Assembly (NCBI GenBank): GCA_016195825.1
Contig: JACPYV010000032.1
Span: 1 to 64,000 of the forward strand
Reading direction: 5' to 3'
Origin: Burkholderiales bacterium
GTDB taxonomy: Bacteria; Pseudomonadota; Gammaproteobacteria; Burkholderiales; Burkholderiaceae_C
Length of the DNA stretch: 64,000 nt
Part shown: positions 42,606 to 52,084 of the stretch, one piece after another
Numbering within the stretch: position 1 is the first letter of the stretch
How the letters are laid out: each line of letters opens with the position of its first letter
Made by a program: the position numbers and the translations under genes
Notes under the pieces: model-generated
The model's input: only the letters and a program-made list of their open reading frames with translations
What the model was told of the DNA's origin: nothing
Database searches by the model: none

Positions 42606-44867
42606 TCAGAGCTTGCCGGTCAGCGTGATGAAGACCTGGCGCGGCGCGCCAGTCAGCAACGTCTGGTTGGTGCCGCTGGCGTCGCTATTGATGAAGCCGT
42701 TGCTGCCCACCGTGGAGATGTACTTCTTGTTGGCCAGGTTGGTCACGCCCAGCTGCACACTGCCCTCGGACAGGAAGCCCAGCGACTTGGTGCGCAGGCC
42801 GCCGCTCAGGTTGAGCAGCACGCGGCCGGCCACCGAGGCGTCGTTGAGGTAGCTGTAGTAGCGCTTGGACATGTAGTCCGCGCCGACGTTGCCGAACCAA
42901 CTGCCGTCGTCGTAGCTGAGGATGCTCTTGACCATCTGGTCCGGCGCGTCGACGACATGCTTGCCGGCAGTGGCCACGGTGGTGGTCTGGTTGCTGGCGT
43001 CCTTGCTCACGACGTTGTCGCGGTAGGTGGAGTTGCTCAGGCTCAGGCTGTTGTACCAGCTGACGCCGGGCATCAGGCGCAGCGACAGCGCGGCTTCCAG
43101 GCCCTTGGTGCGCACGCCGCCCACGTTGCTCAGCACGGTGGGGTTGCCCTGGATGCCCGAGCCCTGGGTCACGCCCAGCAGACGGTCCTTGAAGTCGACG
43201 AGGTAGGCGGTGACGGCGGCTTCGTACAGCTTGCTGCTGGTGCGCCAGCCGGCCTCGAAGTTGGTGGACGTCTCGGGGCGCAGCGAACTCTTGATCGCGT
43301 CGAAGCCGGTCTGCGTGGTGGCGAACGGCGTGGTGCCGGTGGCCGCGCCCTGGTAGGCGCGCATGTTCTTGGACACGCTGGTGAAGAGCTCGTCGGTGGG
43401 GCTGAGCTGGTAGTTCAGGCCGACCTGCGGCAGGAAGCCCTTCTTGGCCGTGATGCTCCCGGCCGGGCCGGTGCCGACCTGGCGGTCAGCGTCGATGGTG
43501 GCCTTCAGCGACTTGAAGCCGGCGCCCAGCGTCAGCTCCTTGGTCAGCGCGACGGTGTCGGACAGGGAGAACTGGTCCGTCTTCGTCGTGAAGGCGTACT
43601 GCCACTGCGTGAAGAAGGGGTTGCTCGGGAAGTCGTAGGGACTGGGCACTGCGCTGGGCGACGTGGCGTAGAAGCGGCGGGCCTGGTCGAAGTCGTTGTT
43701 CTCGTGCCAGACCGAGGCGCGCAGCTGGTGGGTGCCCAGCTCGTACTCCAGCGTGGCGCTCAGGCCGTTGCGCTTGATGGCGTACTCGGTGGTGCGCAGC
43801 GCCACGGGGGTGCCGTCAGGCGAGGGGGTGTAGGGCGTGTACCAGAGGCCGCGGCCGTCGTTCTTGTGGTGGTAGACGGTGGTCTTCAGGCTCAGGCCTT
43901 CGGCCAGCTTGGCGTCCAGGGTGGCGCCGGCCAGCGTGTCCTTGCGCAGGCCGGAGCCGGCGTAGTAGGCGTCATCGCACTGGGCCACGTAGGTGCTGCC
44001 GTTGTTGCCGCACAGCGTGTTGGAGGCCTTCACCGCGGCGGCGAAGTCGGGGTAGAAGTTGTCCCAGTTGTAGCCCAGGCGGTTGACCATCTCCAGCGAC
44101 ATGTCCTGGTAGTCGATCTCGCGGCGGTTGGAGGTGTTGATGAAGGCCGACAGGCGGTTGCCGCCGAAGTCTTTCACGTACTTCAGGTTGACCTGCTCCT
44201 GGCGTTGCTCGCCGTTGCCGCGCCACTTCTCGGCGTTCTGGCGGGTGTAGCTCAGGTAGACGGCACCGAACTCCGACTGGCCGCTGTCCAGGCGCAGGAA
44301 GGTGCGGCTGTTGCTGTTGCTGCCCAGCGTCTGCGAGGCCTGCAGGCCGAAGGCCTTGGCCGGGTCGGCCGAGTAGAACTGCAGCGTGCCGCCGAGGTTG
44401 CTGGACGAGGGCGTGTCCAGCGAACCGGTGCCTTGCGACAGGTCGGCGCGTGCCACGTTCTCGCTGCTGATTGCGCGGCTGATGTGCAGGCCGTTCAGGT
44501 TGCCGTAGCTCATGTCGCCCAGCGGCACGCCGTCCAGCGTGAAGCCCAGCTGATTCTGCGAGAAGGCTCGCACCGTGAAGCGGGTGGACCACTCGTAGTT
44601 GCCCAGCGGGTCGGCCGACTGGAAGTTCACGCCGGGCAGGCGCGCCACGGTGGCCAGCGGGCTCTGGCCGGCGGCAGCGGCGGCCTCGAAGTCGGCCTTG
44701 GTCAGCCCTTGCACGGAGCGGATCTGGCCGCGCCCGAGGGTGACGGTGACGCGTTCCAGCTCCTGGGTGTCCGTGGTGCTGTTGCTTTGGGCCAGGGCCG
44801 GCAGCGTGGTGAAGGCCAGGCCGAGCAGGGCGGCCAGGGGCGTGAGGGCGTGAACTGCAGATCGCAT
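42606..44867 (-). CDS. TonB-dependent receptor of the phosphate-starvation operon
   Basis: A 753-aa outer-membrane receptor. Signal peptide to ~27, plug with SRFTVRAFSQNQ-like and GFTLDGVPLGDMSYGNLNGL motifs, and a large barrel ending QVFITLTGKL. It is the first gene of the operon, behind a Pho box. A likely substrate is an organophosphorus compound too large or rare for porins (inference from context). The barrel ends in Leu, not an aromatic residue, as some receptors do. Confidence 0.82.
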   Translation of the reverse strand: MRSAVHALTPLAALLGLAFTTLPALAQSNSTTDTQELERVTVTLGRGQIRSVQGLTKADFEAAAAAGQSPLATVARLPGVNFQSADPLGNYEWSTRFTVRAFSQNQLGFTLDGVPLGDMSYGNLNGLHISRAISSENVARADLSQGTGSLDTPSSSNLGGTLQFYSADPAKAFGLQASQTLGSNSNSRTFLRLDSGQSEFGAVYLSYTRQNAEKWRGNGEQRQEQVNLKYVKDFGGNRLSAFINTSNRREIDYQDMSLEMVNRLGYNWDNFYPDFAAAVKASNTLCGNNGSTYVAQCDDAYYAGSGLRKDTLAGATLDAKLAEGLSLKTTVYHHKNDGRGLWYTPYTPSPDGTPVALRTTEYAIKRNGLSATLEYELGTHQLRASVWHENNDFDQARRFYATSPSAVPSPYDFPSNPFFTQWQYAFTTKTDQFSLSDTVALTKELTLGAGFKSLKATIDADRQVGTGPAGSITAKKGFLPQVGLNYQLSPTDELFTSVSKNMRAYQGAATGTTPFATTQTGFDAIKSSLRPETSTNFEAGWRTSSKLYEAAVTAYLVDFKDRLLGVTQGSGIQGNPTVLSNVGGVRTKGLEAALSLRLMPGVSWYNSLSLSNSTYRDNVVSKDASNQTTTVATAGKHVVDAPDQMVKSILSYDDGSWFGNVGADYMSKRYYSYLNDASVAGRVLLNLSGGLRTKSLGFLSEGSVQLGVTNLANKKYISTVGSNGFINSDASGTNQTLLTGAPRQVFITLTGKL

Positions 44868-44965
44868 GGTGTGGGGGAGCGCTGGGCGCGAGGTGGGACC
44901 GAGGACGCCGGCCCCGGGTTCTCCCGAGGCCGGCTGCGTGACGGGTCGCAATGTCACAAAAATCC

Positions 44966-44983
44966 ACGACAGTTCTGCGACAA
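44966..44983 (-). promoter_or_regulatory. Pho box (PhoB binding site) upstream of the receptor-phoD operon
   Basis: Minus strand TTGTCGC-AGAA-CTGTCGT: two 7-base repeats 11 bases apart, close to CTGTCAT-N4-CTGTCAT. A degenerate third unit (TTTTGTG) follows at the same 11-base step. It lies 99 bases upstream of the receptor start. Confidence 0.75.
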
Positions 44984-45128
44984 ATCGGTGTCTGTGACCT
45001 GATTTCCACGGATTTCCACAACCAGCCCCAAATTCACACAAACGCCACAGGCCGCTGGCCCACTCGTGCTCGCCGCTTCCCCTCGCCCCTCTCCGGCCTT
45101 TCCTCCCCTCACGCCCCTCCTGCCGCTC

Positions 45129-45926
45129 ATGTGGGTTGCCGAACGACACCGCCGCATCCTGGACCTGCTCCAGACACACCACCGCCTGACGACCGAGCAC
45201 TTCGCTGAGTCCCTGGGCGTATCCCGGGAGACGGTGCGCCGTGACCTGATCGAGCTGGAGCGCTCGGGCCAGTTGGCCCGGGTGCACGGGGGCGCGGTGC
45301 CGCCGGCCGTGGCGCCGGGCGTGCCGCCGGAGCCGGCCTACCTGGAGCGCACTGGCCTGCAGCAGCCGCAAAAGCGCGAAATCGCTCGGCTCGCGGCGGC
45401 GCTGATCCAGCCCGGCCAGGCCTGCTTTCTGGACGCCGGCTCCACCACGCTGGCGCTGGCCGAGGAACTGGTCCGCCGCGAGGGACTGATCGTCATCACC
45501 AACTCGCTGGAGGCTGCCACCGCCCTGGCCCGCCAGCCGGCCCACGAGGTGCGGCTGCTGGGCGGCCGGCTGGAGACCGACGTGCCGGCCACCTACGGCG
45601 AGCAGACGGTGGCCGAGATCGGTCGGCTGCAGGTGGACTGGGCGTTGGTGTCACCCGTGGGCTTCGACGCCGTGAACGGGGCGATGGACTACCTTTGGAA
45701 CGAGGCCACGGTGGCCCGTGCCATGCTGGGCCGGGCCCGCCAGCGCGTAGTGCTGGCCGATTCCAGCAAGCTGGGCCAGGCCAGCCGCATCCAGATCTGC
45801 CCAGCCGCCGACGTCGATGTGCTGGTGACCGACACCCAGGCGGACGCCGCGCTGCTGGCGGCCTTCCGGGCCACCGGCGTGAAGCGCGTGCTCGGGCCGG
45901 GTCAGCCGGTCGGTGACGACGCGTAA
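45129..45926 (+). CDS. DeoR/GlpR family transcriptional regulator
   Basis: A 265-aa repressor. N-terminal HTH (RHRRILDLLQTHHRLTTEHF, SLGVSRETVRRDLIELERSG) and a C-terminal phosphosugar-type sensor domain (DAGSTTLALAEELV, GGRLETDVPATYGEQTV, LADSSKLG). It diverges from the phosphate-starvation operon over 261 bases and may add a second control to it, sensing a phosphorylated metabolite (inference). Its end overlaps the GHL10 gene on the other strand by 25 bases. Confidence 0.82.
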   Translation: MWVAERHRRILDLLQTHHRLTTEHFAESLGVSRETVRRDLIELERSGQLARVHGGAVPPAVAPGVPPEPAYLERTGLQQPQKREIARLAAALIQPGQACFLDAGSTTLALAEELVRREGLIVITNSLEAATALARQPAHEVRLLGGRLETDVPATYGEQTVAEIGRLQVDWALVSPVGFDAVNGAMDYLWNEATVARAMLGRARQRVVLADSSKLGQASRIQICPAADVDVLVTDTQADAALLAAFRATGVKRVLGPGQPVGDDA

Positions 45927-47200
45927 GGCCCGCCGCGCAGCGCGTCGGCGATGCCCTTGCGGTTCTGCGCCAGTGCCACCATGCTGAAGTGGATGTGGCC
46001 GCTGCCCGGCGACTGGCGCCGGATGATGTCGATCTGCGCCAGCACTTCGTCGGGCTGCCAGCTCTGCGGCGTGTCGTTGATGCGGCTGGTGAACAGGCCC
46101 GGGTGGATGGGCCGGCCCAGCGGGTTGTTGGCCCGCCAGGCCTGCAGCAGCGGCTCGAAGGCCTGTGCGGTCTGGGAACGCGGCCAGTAGAGCTGAGGCG
46201 CGAGGTAGTCCATCCAGCCCTCGCGCAGCCACAGCTCCACGTCGGCATAGAGCTTGTCGTACTGACTGAAGCCGTTGATGCCCGCCGGCCGCGCCGCGGG
46301 CTTGGGGATGCCGAAGGGGCTCACGCCCACACGCGTGCCGGGGCGCACCTCGTGGGCCAGCGCGTACAGGCGCTGCACCAGCGTGTTGACGTTGTAGCGG
46401 CGCCAGTCGGCGCGAGCGAGGGCCCCGCCCTTGGCGACGTAGCGCTGCCAGCTCGGCTCGTCGGGGAAGTCGACCTCCTGCTTGCTGGCGGTGTCCGTGA
46501 CGGGATAAGGGTAGAAGTAGTCGTCGATGTGCACGCCGTCGACGGCGTAGCGGCTCAAGCAGTCGCGCACCACGGCCAGGGTGTGCTCGGCCGCACCGGG
46601 CTCACCGGGGTCCATCCAAAGCTGGTCGCCATAACGCCGGACCCAGTCGGGGTGGGTGCGGCTCAGGTGGGTGTCAGCCAGCGCCGACTTGGCCGAACTG
46701 TGCTTGGCGCGATAGGGGTTGAACCAGGCGTGCAGCTCCAACCCCCGTGCGCGGCACTCCGCCAGCCAGACGGCCAGCGGGTCGTAGCCGGGATGCTTGC
46801 CCTGGGTGCCTGTGAGGACCTCGCTCCACGGCTCCAGTCTGGATTCGTACAGCGCATCGACGGCGGTGCGCACCTGCAGGATCAGCGCGTTGAGCCCCAA
46901 GCGCTGGGCCGTGTCGCACAGCGCGCGGATCTCGGTCTGCTGTGCTTCGGCGCTCAGGCCGGGCTTGCTGGGCCAGTCGATGTTGGCGACGGTGGCGATC
47001 CACGCGGCCCGCCATTCGCGGGGCGGCGGTGGCGGCAGCGCGCTGGGCGTGGCTGGCGCGGATGCCGGTGGTGTGGGCGCCAGCGCGGCCTCCGAGGGTG
47101 GCACGGGGGCGGGCGGCGCCACGGGAGGCGATGCCGGCGGCGTCGCGCAGGCGGCGAGCAGCGGCGCGCTGGCGAGACTGAGCAGGTCGCGGCGTTTCAT
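45902..47200 (-). CDS. GHL10-type glycoside hydrolase-like lipoprotein
   Basis: A 432-aa protein with a lipoprotein signal (LASAPLLAACA) and a Pro/Ala linker (~20-60). The catalytic TIM barrel (~65-400) belongs to the GHL10/DUF187 family: REWRAAWIATVANIDWPSKP, LELHAWFNPYRAKHSSAKSA, RYAVDGVHIDDYFYPYP (Asp pair) and YLAPQLYWPRSQ. Members of this family cleave peptidoglycan-type glycans. As the last gene of a murQ operon it may release MurNAc-containing products at the outer membrane. Confidence 0.82.
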   Translation of the reverse strand: MKRRDLLSLASAPLLAACATPPASPPVAPPAPVPPSEAALAPTPPASAPATPSALPPPPPREWRAAWIATVANIDWPSKPGLSAEAQQTEIRALCDTAQRLGLNALILQVRTAVDALYESRLEPWSEVLTGTQGKHPGYDPLAVWLAECRARGLELHAWFNPYRAKHSSAKSALADTHLSRTHPDWVRRYGDQLWMDPGEPGAAEHTLAVVRDCLSRYAVDGVHIDDYFYPYPVTDTASKQEVDFPDEPSWQRYVAKGGALARADWRRYNVNTLVQRLYALAHEVRPGTRVGVSPFGIPKPAARPAGINGFSQYDKLYADVELWLREGWMDYLAPQLYWPRSQTAQAFEPLLQAWRANNPLGRPIHPGLFTSRINDTPQSWQPDEVLAQIDIIRRQSPGSGHIHFSMVALAQNRKGIADALRGGPYASSPTG

Positions 47201-47204
47201 GGCG

Positions 47205-48338
47205 TCAGACTTTCACAAACCAGTGTTGGCGGTGCATGACCCAGGCCACGGCGTACATCACCAGCACGAAGGCGATGGCGTGCAGCAGCGAGGCGTTCTG
47301 CGGCGCCAGCCCCAGGTCGAGGAGGGGTTGGTAGAGCGTGCGGCCTAGGCTGCGACCGTCGCTCAGCTTGACGAGGTAGAGCGTCTTGGCGACCAGGCCC
47401 GACAGTGCGAACAGGAACAGCGCGTTCATGCCGAACACCACCAGCGGGTGCAGCAGCCGAGCCCAGCGCGCGCGGGCCAGCGGCTGCGGCATGGCGTCCA
47501 GCAACCAGTAGAAGGCGGCGAACACCAAGCAGGCCCAGCCCGCCATCGTGAACACGTAGGACGGCGTCCATAGCGACTTGTTGATGGGCATCAGCCAGGC
47601 GTCCAGCACCTGGCCCAGCCACAGCGAGGCCAGGCCGGCGATGACCCAGGTCATGGCCTTCTCGGCCGGCTGTTGCCTGGACGCGAGGACGTAGCCCGCC
47701 AGCACACCCAGCAACTGCGAGGCCACCGCCGGCAGCGTGGACAGCAGGCCTTCAGGGTCCCAGGTTTTCGCCTGCTTCCACAGGTGGCCGTTCATCATCA
47801 GGCGGTCGAGCCAGGCACCGGCATCCTTGCCCGGTTCCAGCAGGCCCACGTGGACGAGGCCCTCGGCGTCCGGCACCGGCAGGCACAGCTGGACGAGTGC
47901 GTAGACGGCCATCAGCAGCACCGCCCACAGCGCCACGCCGCGTGCACGGCACCAGATGACGATGGGCGCCGCCGCCAGCGTGCACAGGCCCAGGCGCTGC
48001 AGCACACCGGGGATGCGCACGGTCGTGAAGTCGAAGCTGGGGATGAGGTTGAGCAGCAGGCCGATGCCAATGATGACGAGGGCGCGTCGCGAGGTGTTAA
48101 GCAGCAGGGCGGTTTTGTCGGCCCCGGCCTGCGCACGGCGCGCGAGGCTGATCGTCATCGCCATGCCGGAGATGAAAACGAAGAAGGGGAACACCCAGTC
48201 CGTGAAGGTCCAGCCATGCCAGTGTGCGTGCAGCAGCGGCGCATAGACATGGCCCCAGTCGCCCGGGTTGTTGACCAGCAGCATGGCCGCGATGGCGAAG
48301 CCGCGGAAGGCGTCCAGGCTCAGGATGCGGTCTTTCAT
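47205..48338 (-). CDS. NagX-like membrane acyltransferase (DUF5009/HGSNAT family)
   Basis: A 377-aa membrane protein with ten or so helices. Hallmarks: RILSLDAFRGFAIAAMLLVN with the catalytic-type Asp/Arg, then FPFFVFISGMAMTISLARR and GVLQRLGLC. Relatives (NagX) accompany N-acetylglucosamine utilisation and may acetylate or deacetylate amino sugars across the membrane. It lies 4 bases before the GHL10 gene and overlaps the transporter gene upstream by 4. Confidence 0.8.
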   Translation of the reverse strand: MKDRILSLDAFRGFAIAAMLLVNNPGDWGHVYAPLLHAHWHGWTFTDWVFPFFVFISGMAMTISLARRAQAGADKTALLLNTSRRALVIIGIGLLLNLIPSFDFTTVRIPGVLQRLGLCTLAAAPIVIWCRARGVALWAVLLMAVYALVQLCLPVPDAEGLVHVGLLEPGKDAGAWLDRLMMNGHLWKQAKTWDPEGLLSTLPAVASQLLGVLAGYVLASRQQPAEKAMTWVIAGLASLWLGQVLDAWLMPINKSLWTPSYVFTMAGWACLVFAAFYWLLDAMPQPLARARWARLLHPLVVFGMNALFLFALSGLVAKTLYLVKLSDGRSLGRTLYQPLLDLGLAPQNASLLHAIAFVLVMYAVAWVMHRQHWFVKV

Positions 48339-49699
48339 GCATCGACCTTCTTCATGCCGAAATCGTCGGGGATCTTGATGAGCGCCGCCATCACGAAGCT
48401 GGGCACCGTCGCCACCAGCACCCAGCCGAAGAAGGGCACGTAGCCGATGTGATCCTGCAGCCAGCCGCTCCACATGCCCGGGATCATCATCCCGAGTGCC
48501 ATGAAGCCAGTGCAGATGGCGTAGTGCGCGGTCTTCTGCTCCCCCTCGGCCACGTGGATCATGTACATCAGGTAGGCCGTGAAGCCCAGGCCGTAGCCGA
48601 ACTGCTCCATGGCCAGCGCGCCGCTGATGACCGCGAGGCTGGTCGGGTGCGTCATGGCCAGCGCCAGGAAGGCGACGTTGGGCACGTGCATGGCCAGCAC
48701 CAGCGGCCACAGCGCACGCTTCAAGCCGATGCGGGAAATGACCCAGCCGCCGGTCAGGCCGCCCAGCGTCAGCGCAGTCAGGCCCACAGTGCCGTAGGCC
48801 AGGCCCACCGCCTTGGTCGTCAGCCCCAGGCCGCCCTGGGCGACCGGGTCCAACAGGAAGGGGCTGGCCAGCTTGAGCAGCTGCGCCTCGGGGAAGCGGT
48901 AGAGCAGCAGGAAGCCCAGCGTGACGGCGATGCCGGGCTTGCGGAAGAAGCTGGCGAAGACGGCGAAGAACTCGTGGGCCAGCCCGCGTGCGGCGCCGCG
49001 GCCCGGGCCGCGCAGGTCGGCCCCGGGCCTGGGCAGCACCACGGCATGCCAAAGAGCCAGCAACCCGAACAGCCCGCCCAACAGCCAGAACACCCAGGTC
49101 CAGGCTTGCACCACGCTGCCGGTGCGCTCGGTCAGCTCGCCAGCGAGGTAGACCAGGCCGCCCTGTCCGCCGATGTTGGCCAGGCGGTAGAAGGTGGAGC
49201 GCACGCCGACGAAGGCGGCCTGGCTGTGCTGCGGCAGCGCGAGCATGTAGTAGCCGTCGGCCGCGATGTCGTGCGAGGCCGACGCGAACGCCATCAGCCA
49301 GAACACCGCCAGCGACAGCTGGAAGACTTTGTCACCGGGAATGGTCAGCGCCACGCCGGCCAACGCCGCGCCGACGAAGAACTGCAGCACCGTGACCCAG
49401 CTGCGCTTGGTGCCGAACAGCTCGGCCAGCGGCGACCACAGCGGCTTGATGACCCAGGGTAGGTAAAGCCAGCTGGTGTAGAGCGCGATGTCGGTGTTGG
49501 AGATGCCGAGGTTCTTGTAAAGCACCACCGACAACGTCATGACGACGACGTACGGAATCCCCTGGGCGAAGTAAAGCGTGGGAACCCACACCCACGGGGA
49601 TGCTGGACCCTCGCCCACCGGGTACTGCGGTCGATCCCCCGAGGGGACGCGGTCTTGCTCGGGGCGGCCCGGCGCGGCGGCCTCGCGTTCTTCGGTCAC
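48335..49699 (-). CDS. AmpG-like MFS transporter for amino-sugar or muropeptide uptake
   Basis: A 454-aa twelve-helix transporter of the AmpG/PAT MFS group: YFAQGIPYVVVMTLSVVLYK, LPWVIKPLWSPLAELFGTKR and ASHDIAADGYYML are family signatures. AmpG takes up anhydro-muropeptides. An N-terminal hydrophilic extension of ~35 residues is present. Placement directly after murQ (4-base overlap) supports import of MurNAc-containing wall fragments. Confidence 0.85.
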   Translation of the reverse strand: MTEEREAAAPGRPEQDRVPSGDRPQYPVGEGPASPWVWVPTLYFAQGIPYVVVMTLSVVLYKNLGISNTDIALYTSWLYLPWVIKPLWSPLAELFGTKRSWVTVLQFFVGAALAGVALTIPGDKVFQLSLAVFWLMAFASASHDIAADGYYMLALPQHSQAAFVGVRSTFYRLANIGGQGGLVYLAGELTERTGSVVQAWTWVFWLLGGLFGLLALWHAVVLPRPGADLRGPGRGAARGLAHEFFAVFASFFRKPGIAVTLGFLLLYRFPEAQLLKLASPFLLDPVAQGGLGLTTKAVGLAYGTVGLTALTLGGLTGGWVISRIGLKRALWPLVLAMHVPNVAFLALAMTHPTSLAVISGALAMEQFGYGLGFTAYLMYMIHVAEGEQKTAHYAICTGFMALGMMIPGMWSGWLQDHIGYVPFFGWVLVATVPSFVMAALIKIPDDFGMKKVDA

Positions 49700-50577
49700 G
49701 CGGACAACGCTCGGCTCACGCTGCCATCGGCCGCATTGAGCAGTTGACGCGCGGCGTCTGCGCCGATGCCGCGCTTCAACATCACGAGCGCCGTCTTCAC
49801 ATGGTGGTCGCAGGCGCCGAGCGCCGCCTGTGCGTCGGCCTCGCTGGCCCCCGATGCGCGCACGGTCAGTGCCAGCGCCCGTTTGACCAGCTTCGCGTTG
49901 GTGGCCTTCAGGTCCACCATCAGGTTGCCGTAGACCTTGTTCAGCCGCACCATCAGTGCCGACGAGAAGGTGTTCAGCGCGATCTTCTGCGACGTGCCGG
50001 CCTTGAGCCGCGTGCTGCCGGAGATGACCTCGGCGCCGGTGTCCAGCACGATGCCGATCTCGGCCTGTTGCGTGACTGGTGCGCCGGGGTTGTTGGCGAA
50101 GCCTATGGTCAGGCTGCCTGCCGCACGCGCGGCCTCGATGGCACCCAGCACATAGGGCGTGCCGCCGGACGCGGCCAGCAGCAGCGCCACGTCATTGGGG
50201 CCGGGGTTCAGCGCGGCCAGGTCGGCGGCGCCCTGAGCGCGGTCGTCCTCGGCGCCTTCGACGGCCACGAACATCGCGCCCTGTCCGCCGGCGATGACGG
50301 CCACTGCACGCTCGCGCGGCCAGGAGAAGGTGGGGTACAGCTCCACGCTGTCCAGCACGCCCAGGCGGCCGGATGTGCCGGCACCGGCGTAGAGCAGTCG
50401 GCCACCGGCGCGGATGCGCGGCAGCGCGGCGTCCACGGCCGCGGCCAGTTGCGTCGCGGCGGCTTTGACGGCGGCGACGGCGGCGGTCTGGTCGTCGATG
50501 AACGCATCCAGCAGGTCTGGCGTGGCGTAGGTGTCCAGGTCGGGATGCCGGGTGCTCGGGGTTTCGGTGTTCAGCAT
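49696..50577 (-). CDS. murQ: N-acetylmuramic acid 6-phosphate etherase
   Basis: A 293-aa cytoplasmic SIS-domain enzyme that splits MurNAc-6-phosphate into GlcNAc-6-phosphate and D-lactate. YAGAGTSGRLGVLDSVE and FVAVEGAEDD supply the two catalytic Glu residues; ISGSTRLKAGTSQKIALNTF and VYGNLMVDLKATNAKL are conserved. It is the first gene of an operon with the AmpG-like transporter, NagX-like protein and GHL10 lipoprotein. No MurNAc kinase gene (anmK or murK) is seen in the window. Confidence 0.92.
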   Translation of the reverse strand: MLNTETPSTRHPDLDTYATPDLLDAFIDDQTAAVAAVKAAATQLAAAVDAALPRIRAGGRLLYAGAGTSGRLGVLDSVELYPTFSWPRERAVAVIAGGQGAMFVAVEGAEDDRAQGAADLAALNPGPNDVALLLAASGGTPYVLGAIEAARAAGSLTIGFANNPGAPVTQQAEIGIVLDTGAEVISGSTRLKAGTSQKIALNTFSSALMVRLNKVYGNLMVDLKATNAKLVKRALALTVRASGASEADAQAALGACDHHVKTALVMLKRGIGADAARQLLNAADGSVSRALSA

Positions 50578-50805
50578 GGAAGAAGGCGGCGACAAGCTGC
50601 CGGACTCTAGCGGCTGGGACCGCGACATGACGAATGCCACGCGCCATTGCAGCCATAACAACATGTAATCAGAATCTGCTTGTCGGTTGTAAGGAGTAGG
50701 GCAGGGCCCCCGACAGAAGCTGGCAAGTCGATGTCGGGGCCTTCCGGGATCGACCTGTGGTGAACCCCGATCTCAACCACTCCCTTCCTTTTCTGGAGAC
50801 TCCTC

Positions 50806-51060
50806 ATGAACGCATCCCTCAAGACCGGCCTGGGCATTGCCGCCGCTGCTGCCGCCCTGTTCGCCACCGCCGTGCCGACGACCGCCATGGCCGCCGACGG
50901 CATGGTCAAGTGCTCCGGCGTCAACGGCTGCAAGGGCACCTCCGAGTGCAAGACCGCCAACAACGAGTGCAAGGGCCACAACGGCTGCAAGGGCCAGGGC
51001 TGGGTCAGCAAGAAGTCGGCCGACGAGTGCACCAAGGCTGGCGGCAAGGTCGAAAAGTAA
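50806..51060 (+). CDS. bufA: DUF2282 bufferin-type precursor peptide (BufA)
   Basis: An 84-aa exported RiPP precursor. Sec signal peptide (1-30, TTAMAAD), then a mature peptide of ~54 residues with six cysteines in repeated KCSG, GCKG, ECK, ECKG, GCKG and DEC units. GGAG precedes the ATG. Bufferins are copper-buffering peptides whose Cys residues are converted to thiooxazole-type groups by the BufB/BufC enzymes encoded next. Two strong hairpins follow the gene, which should lift precursor over enzyme expression. Confidence 0.85.
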   Translation: MNASLKTGLGIAAAAAALFATAVPTTAMAADGMVKCSGVNGCKGTSECKTANNECKGHNGCKGQGWVSKKSADECTKAGGKVEK

Positions 51061-51111
51061 GCCCACCCCCGAGACGCTCACGCGTCTCTCCCTCAAAGGG
51101 GGCTGAGCCCG

Positions 51112-51171
51112 GACACAAACAGTCCGGAGGACTGTTTGTGTCTGCTGAAGGCCGAGGCCCCTGGCCTCGGC
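51112..51171 (+). terminator. Two hairpins between bufA and bufB
   Basis: GACACAAACAGTCC/GGACTGTTTGTGTC (51112-51142, 14-bp perfect stem, GGA loop) and GCCGAGGCC/GGCCTCGGC (51151-51171, 9-bp stem). A likely partial terminator or mRNA-stabilising element. The rest of the 199-base gap has no gene. Confidence 0.7.
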
Positions 51172-51259
51172 AGCACTGAGTGGCCTGGCAAAGCCAGTTC
51201 CACGGCTTCCGCTGGATGGCGCGCGAGCCTTCGGCCGCGCGTCGTTTCCATTTCGCCAC

Positions 51260-52084
51260 ATGACCAAGATCCAAGGCTTCGGCCTCGGGTTGCGCGTCGA
51301 GCACTACGCCGACTTTGAAGCCGGCGTCGCGGCCGACGTGAGGCCCGACTGGCTGGAGATCATTTCCGAGAACTACATGGTGCCCGGCGGGCCGCCGATG
51401 GTGCATCTGGAGCGCATCCGAGCGGACTACCCGCTGGTCATGCACGGCGTGTCGCTGTCGGTTGCCGGGCCGGCGCCGCTGGACCTGGCCTATGTGCGCG
51501 ACCTCAAGGCCCTTGCCGACCGGTTGCAACCCGGCTGGGTGTCGGACCACCTGTGCTGGAGCGCCGATGCGCACAGCCAGTTGCACGACCTGCTGCCCGT
51601 GCCGCTGACGCGCGCGGCACTGGACCATGTGGCGGGGCGCATCGCCCAGGTGCAGGACGTCCTCGGCCGGCCGCTGGTGCTGGAGAACGTGTCCAGCTAC
51701 GTGCGCTTCGCGGCCGACGAGATGACCGAATGGGACTTCATCGCCCAGCTGCTCAAGGCCACCGGCGCTCAGTTGCTGCTGGACGTCAACAACGTCTACG
51801 TGTCGAGCCGCAATCACGGCTTCGATGCCGTGGCCTATCTTGACGGCATTCCCGTCGAACCCGTGCGCCAGATCCACCTCGCTGGCCACGAAGACCGTGG
51901 CGACATCGTCATCGACACGCACGATCACCCGGTGCGCGACGAGGTCTGGACGCTTTACGAACACGCGCTCAGGCGCTTCGGCGCCGTGCCGACCATGATT
52001 GAGCGCGACGACCACATCCCGCCGCTGGCCTCGCTGCTGGCCGAACTGGCCGTGGCGCGCCGGCTGGCGGCCACCGCGTCATGA
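51260..52084 (+). CDS. bufB: DUF692 / MNIO multinuclear iron oxidative enzyme (BufB)
   Basis: A 274-aa TIM-barrel enzyme that modifies cysteines of the precursor with a cluster of two or three irons. The family residues are seen in [69 protein letters not shown] and [12 protein letters not shown]. No obvious ribosome-binding site precedes the ATG, and hairpins lie upstream, which should keep expression low. It overlaps bufC by 4 bases. Confidence 0.9.
   Translation: MTKIQGFGLGLRVEHYADFEAGVAADVRPDWLEIISENYMVPGGPPMVHLERIRADYPLVMHGVSLSVAGPAPLDLAYVRDLKALADRLQPGWVSDHLCWSADAHSQLHDLLPVPLTRAALDHVAGRIAQVQDVLGRPLVLENVSSYVRFAADEMTEWDFIAQLLKATGAQLLLDVNNVYVSSRNHGFDAVAYLDGIPVEPVRQIHLAGHEDRGDIVIDTHDHPVRDEVWTLYEHALRRFGAVPTMIERDDHIPPLASLLAELAVARRLAATAS

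Noticed and set aside
50640-50805. An ECF-sigma promoter for bufA
   Set aside because: Loose matches exist in this stretch, but none has convincing -35 and -10 elements at proper spacing, so no promoter was called.
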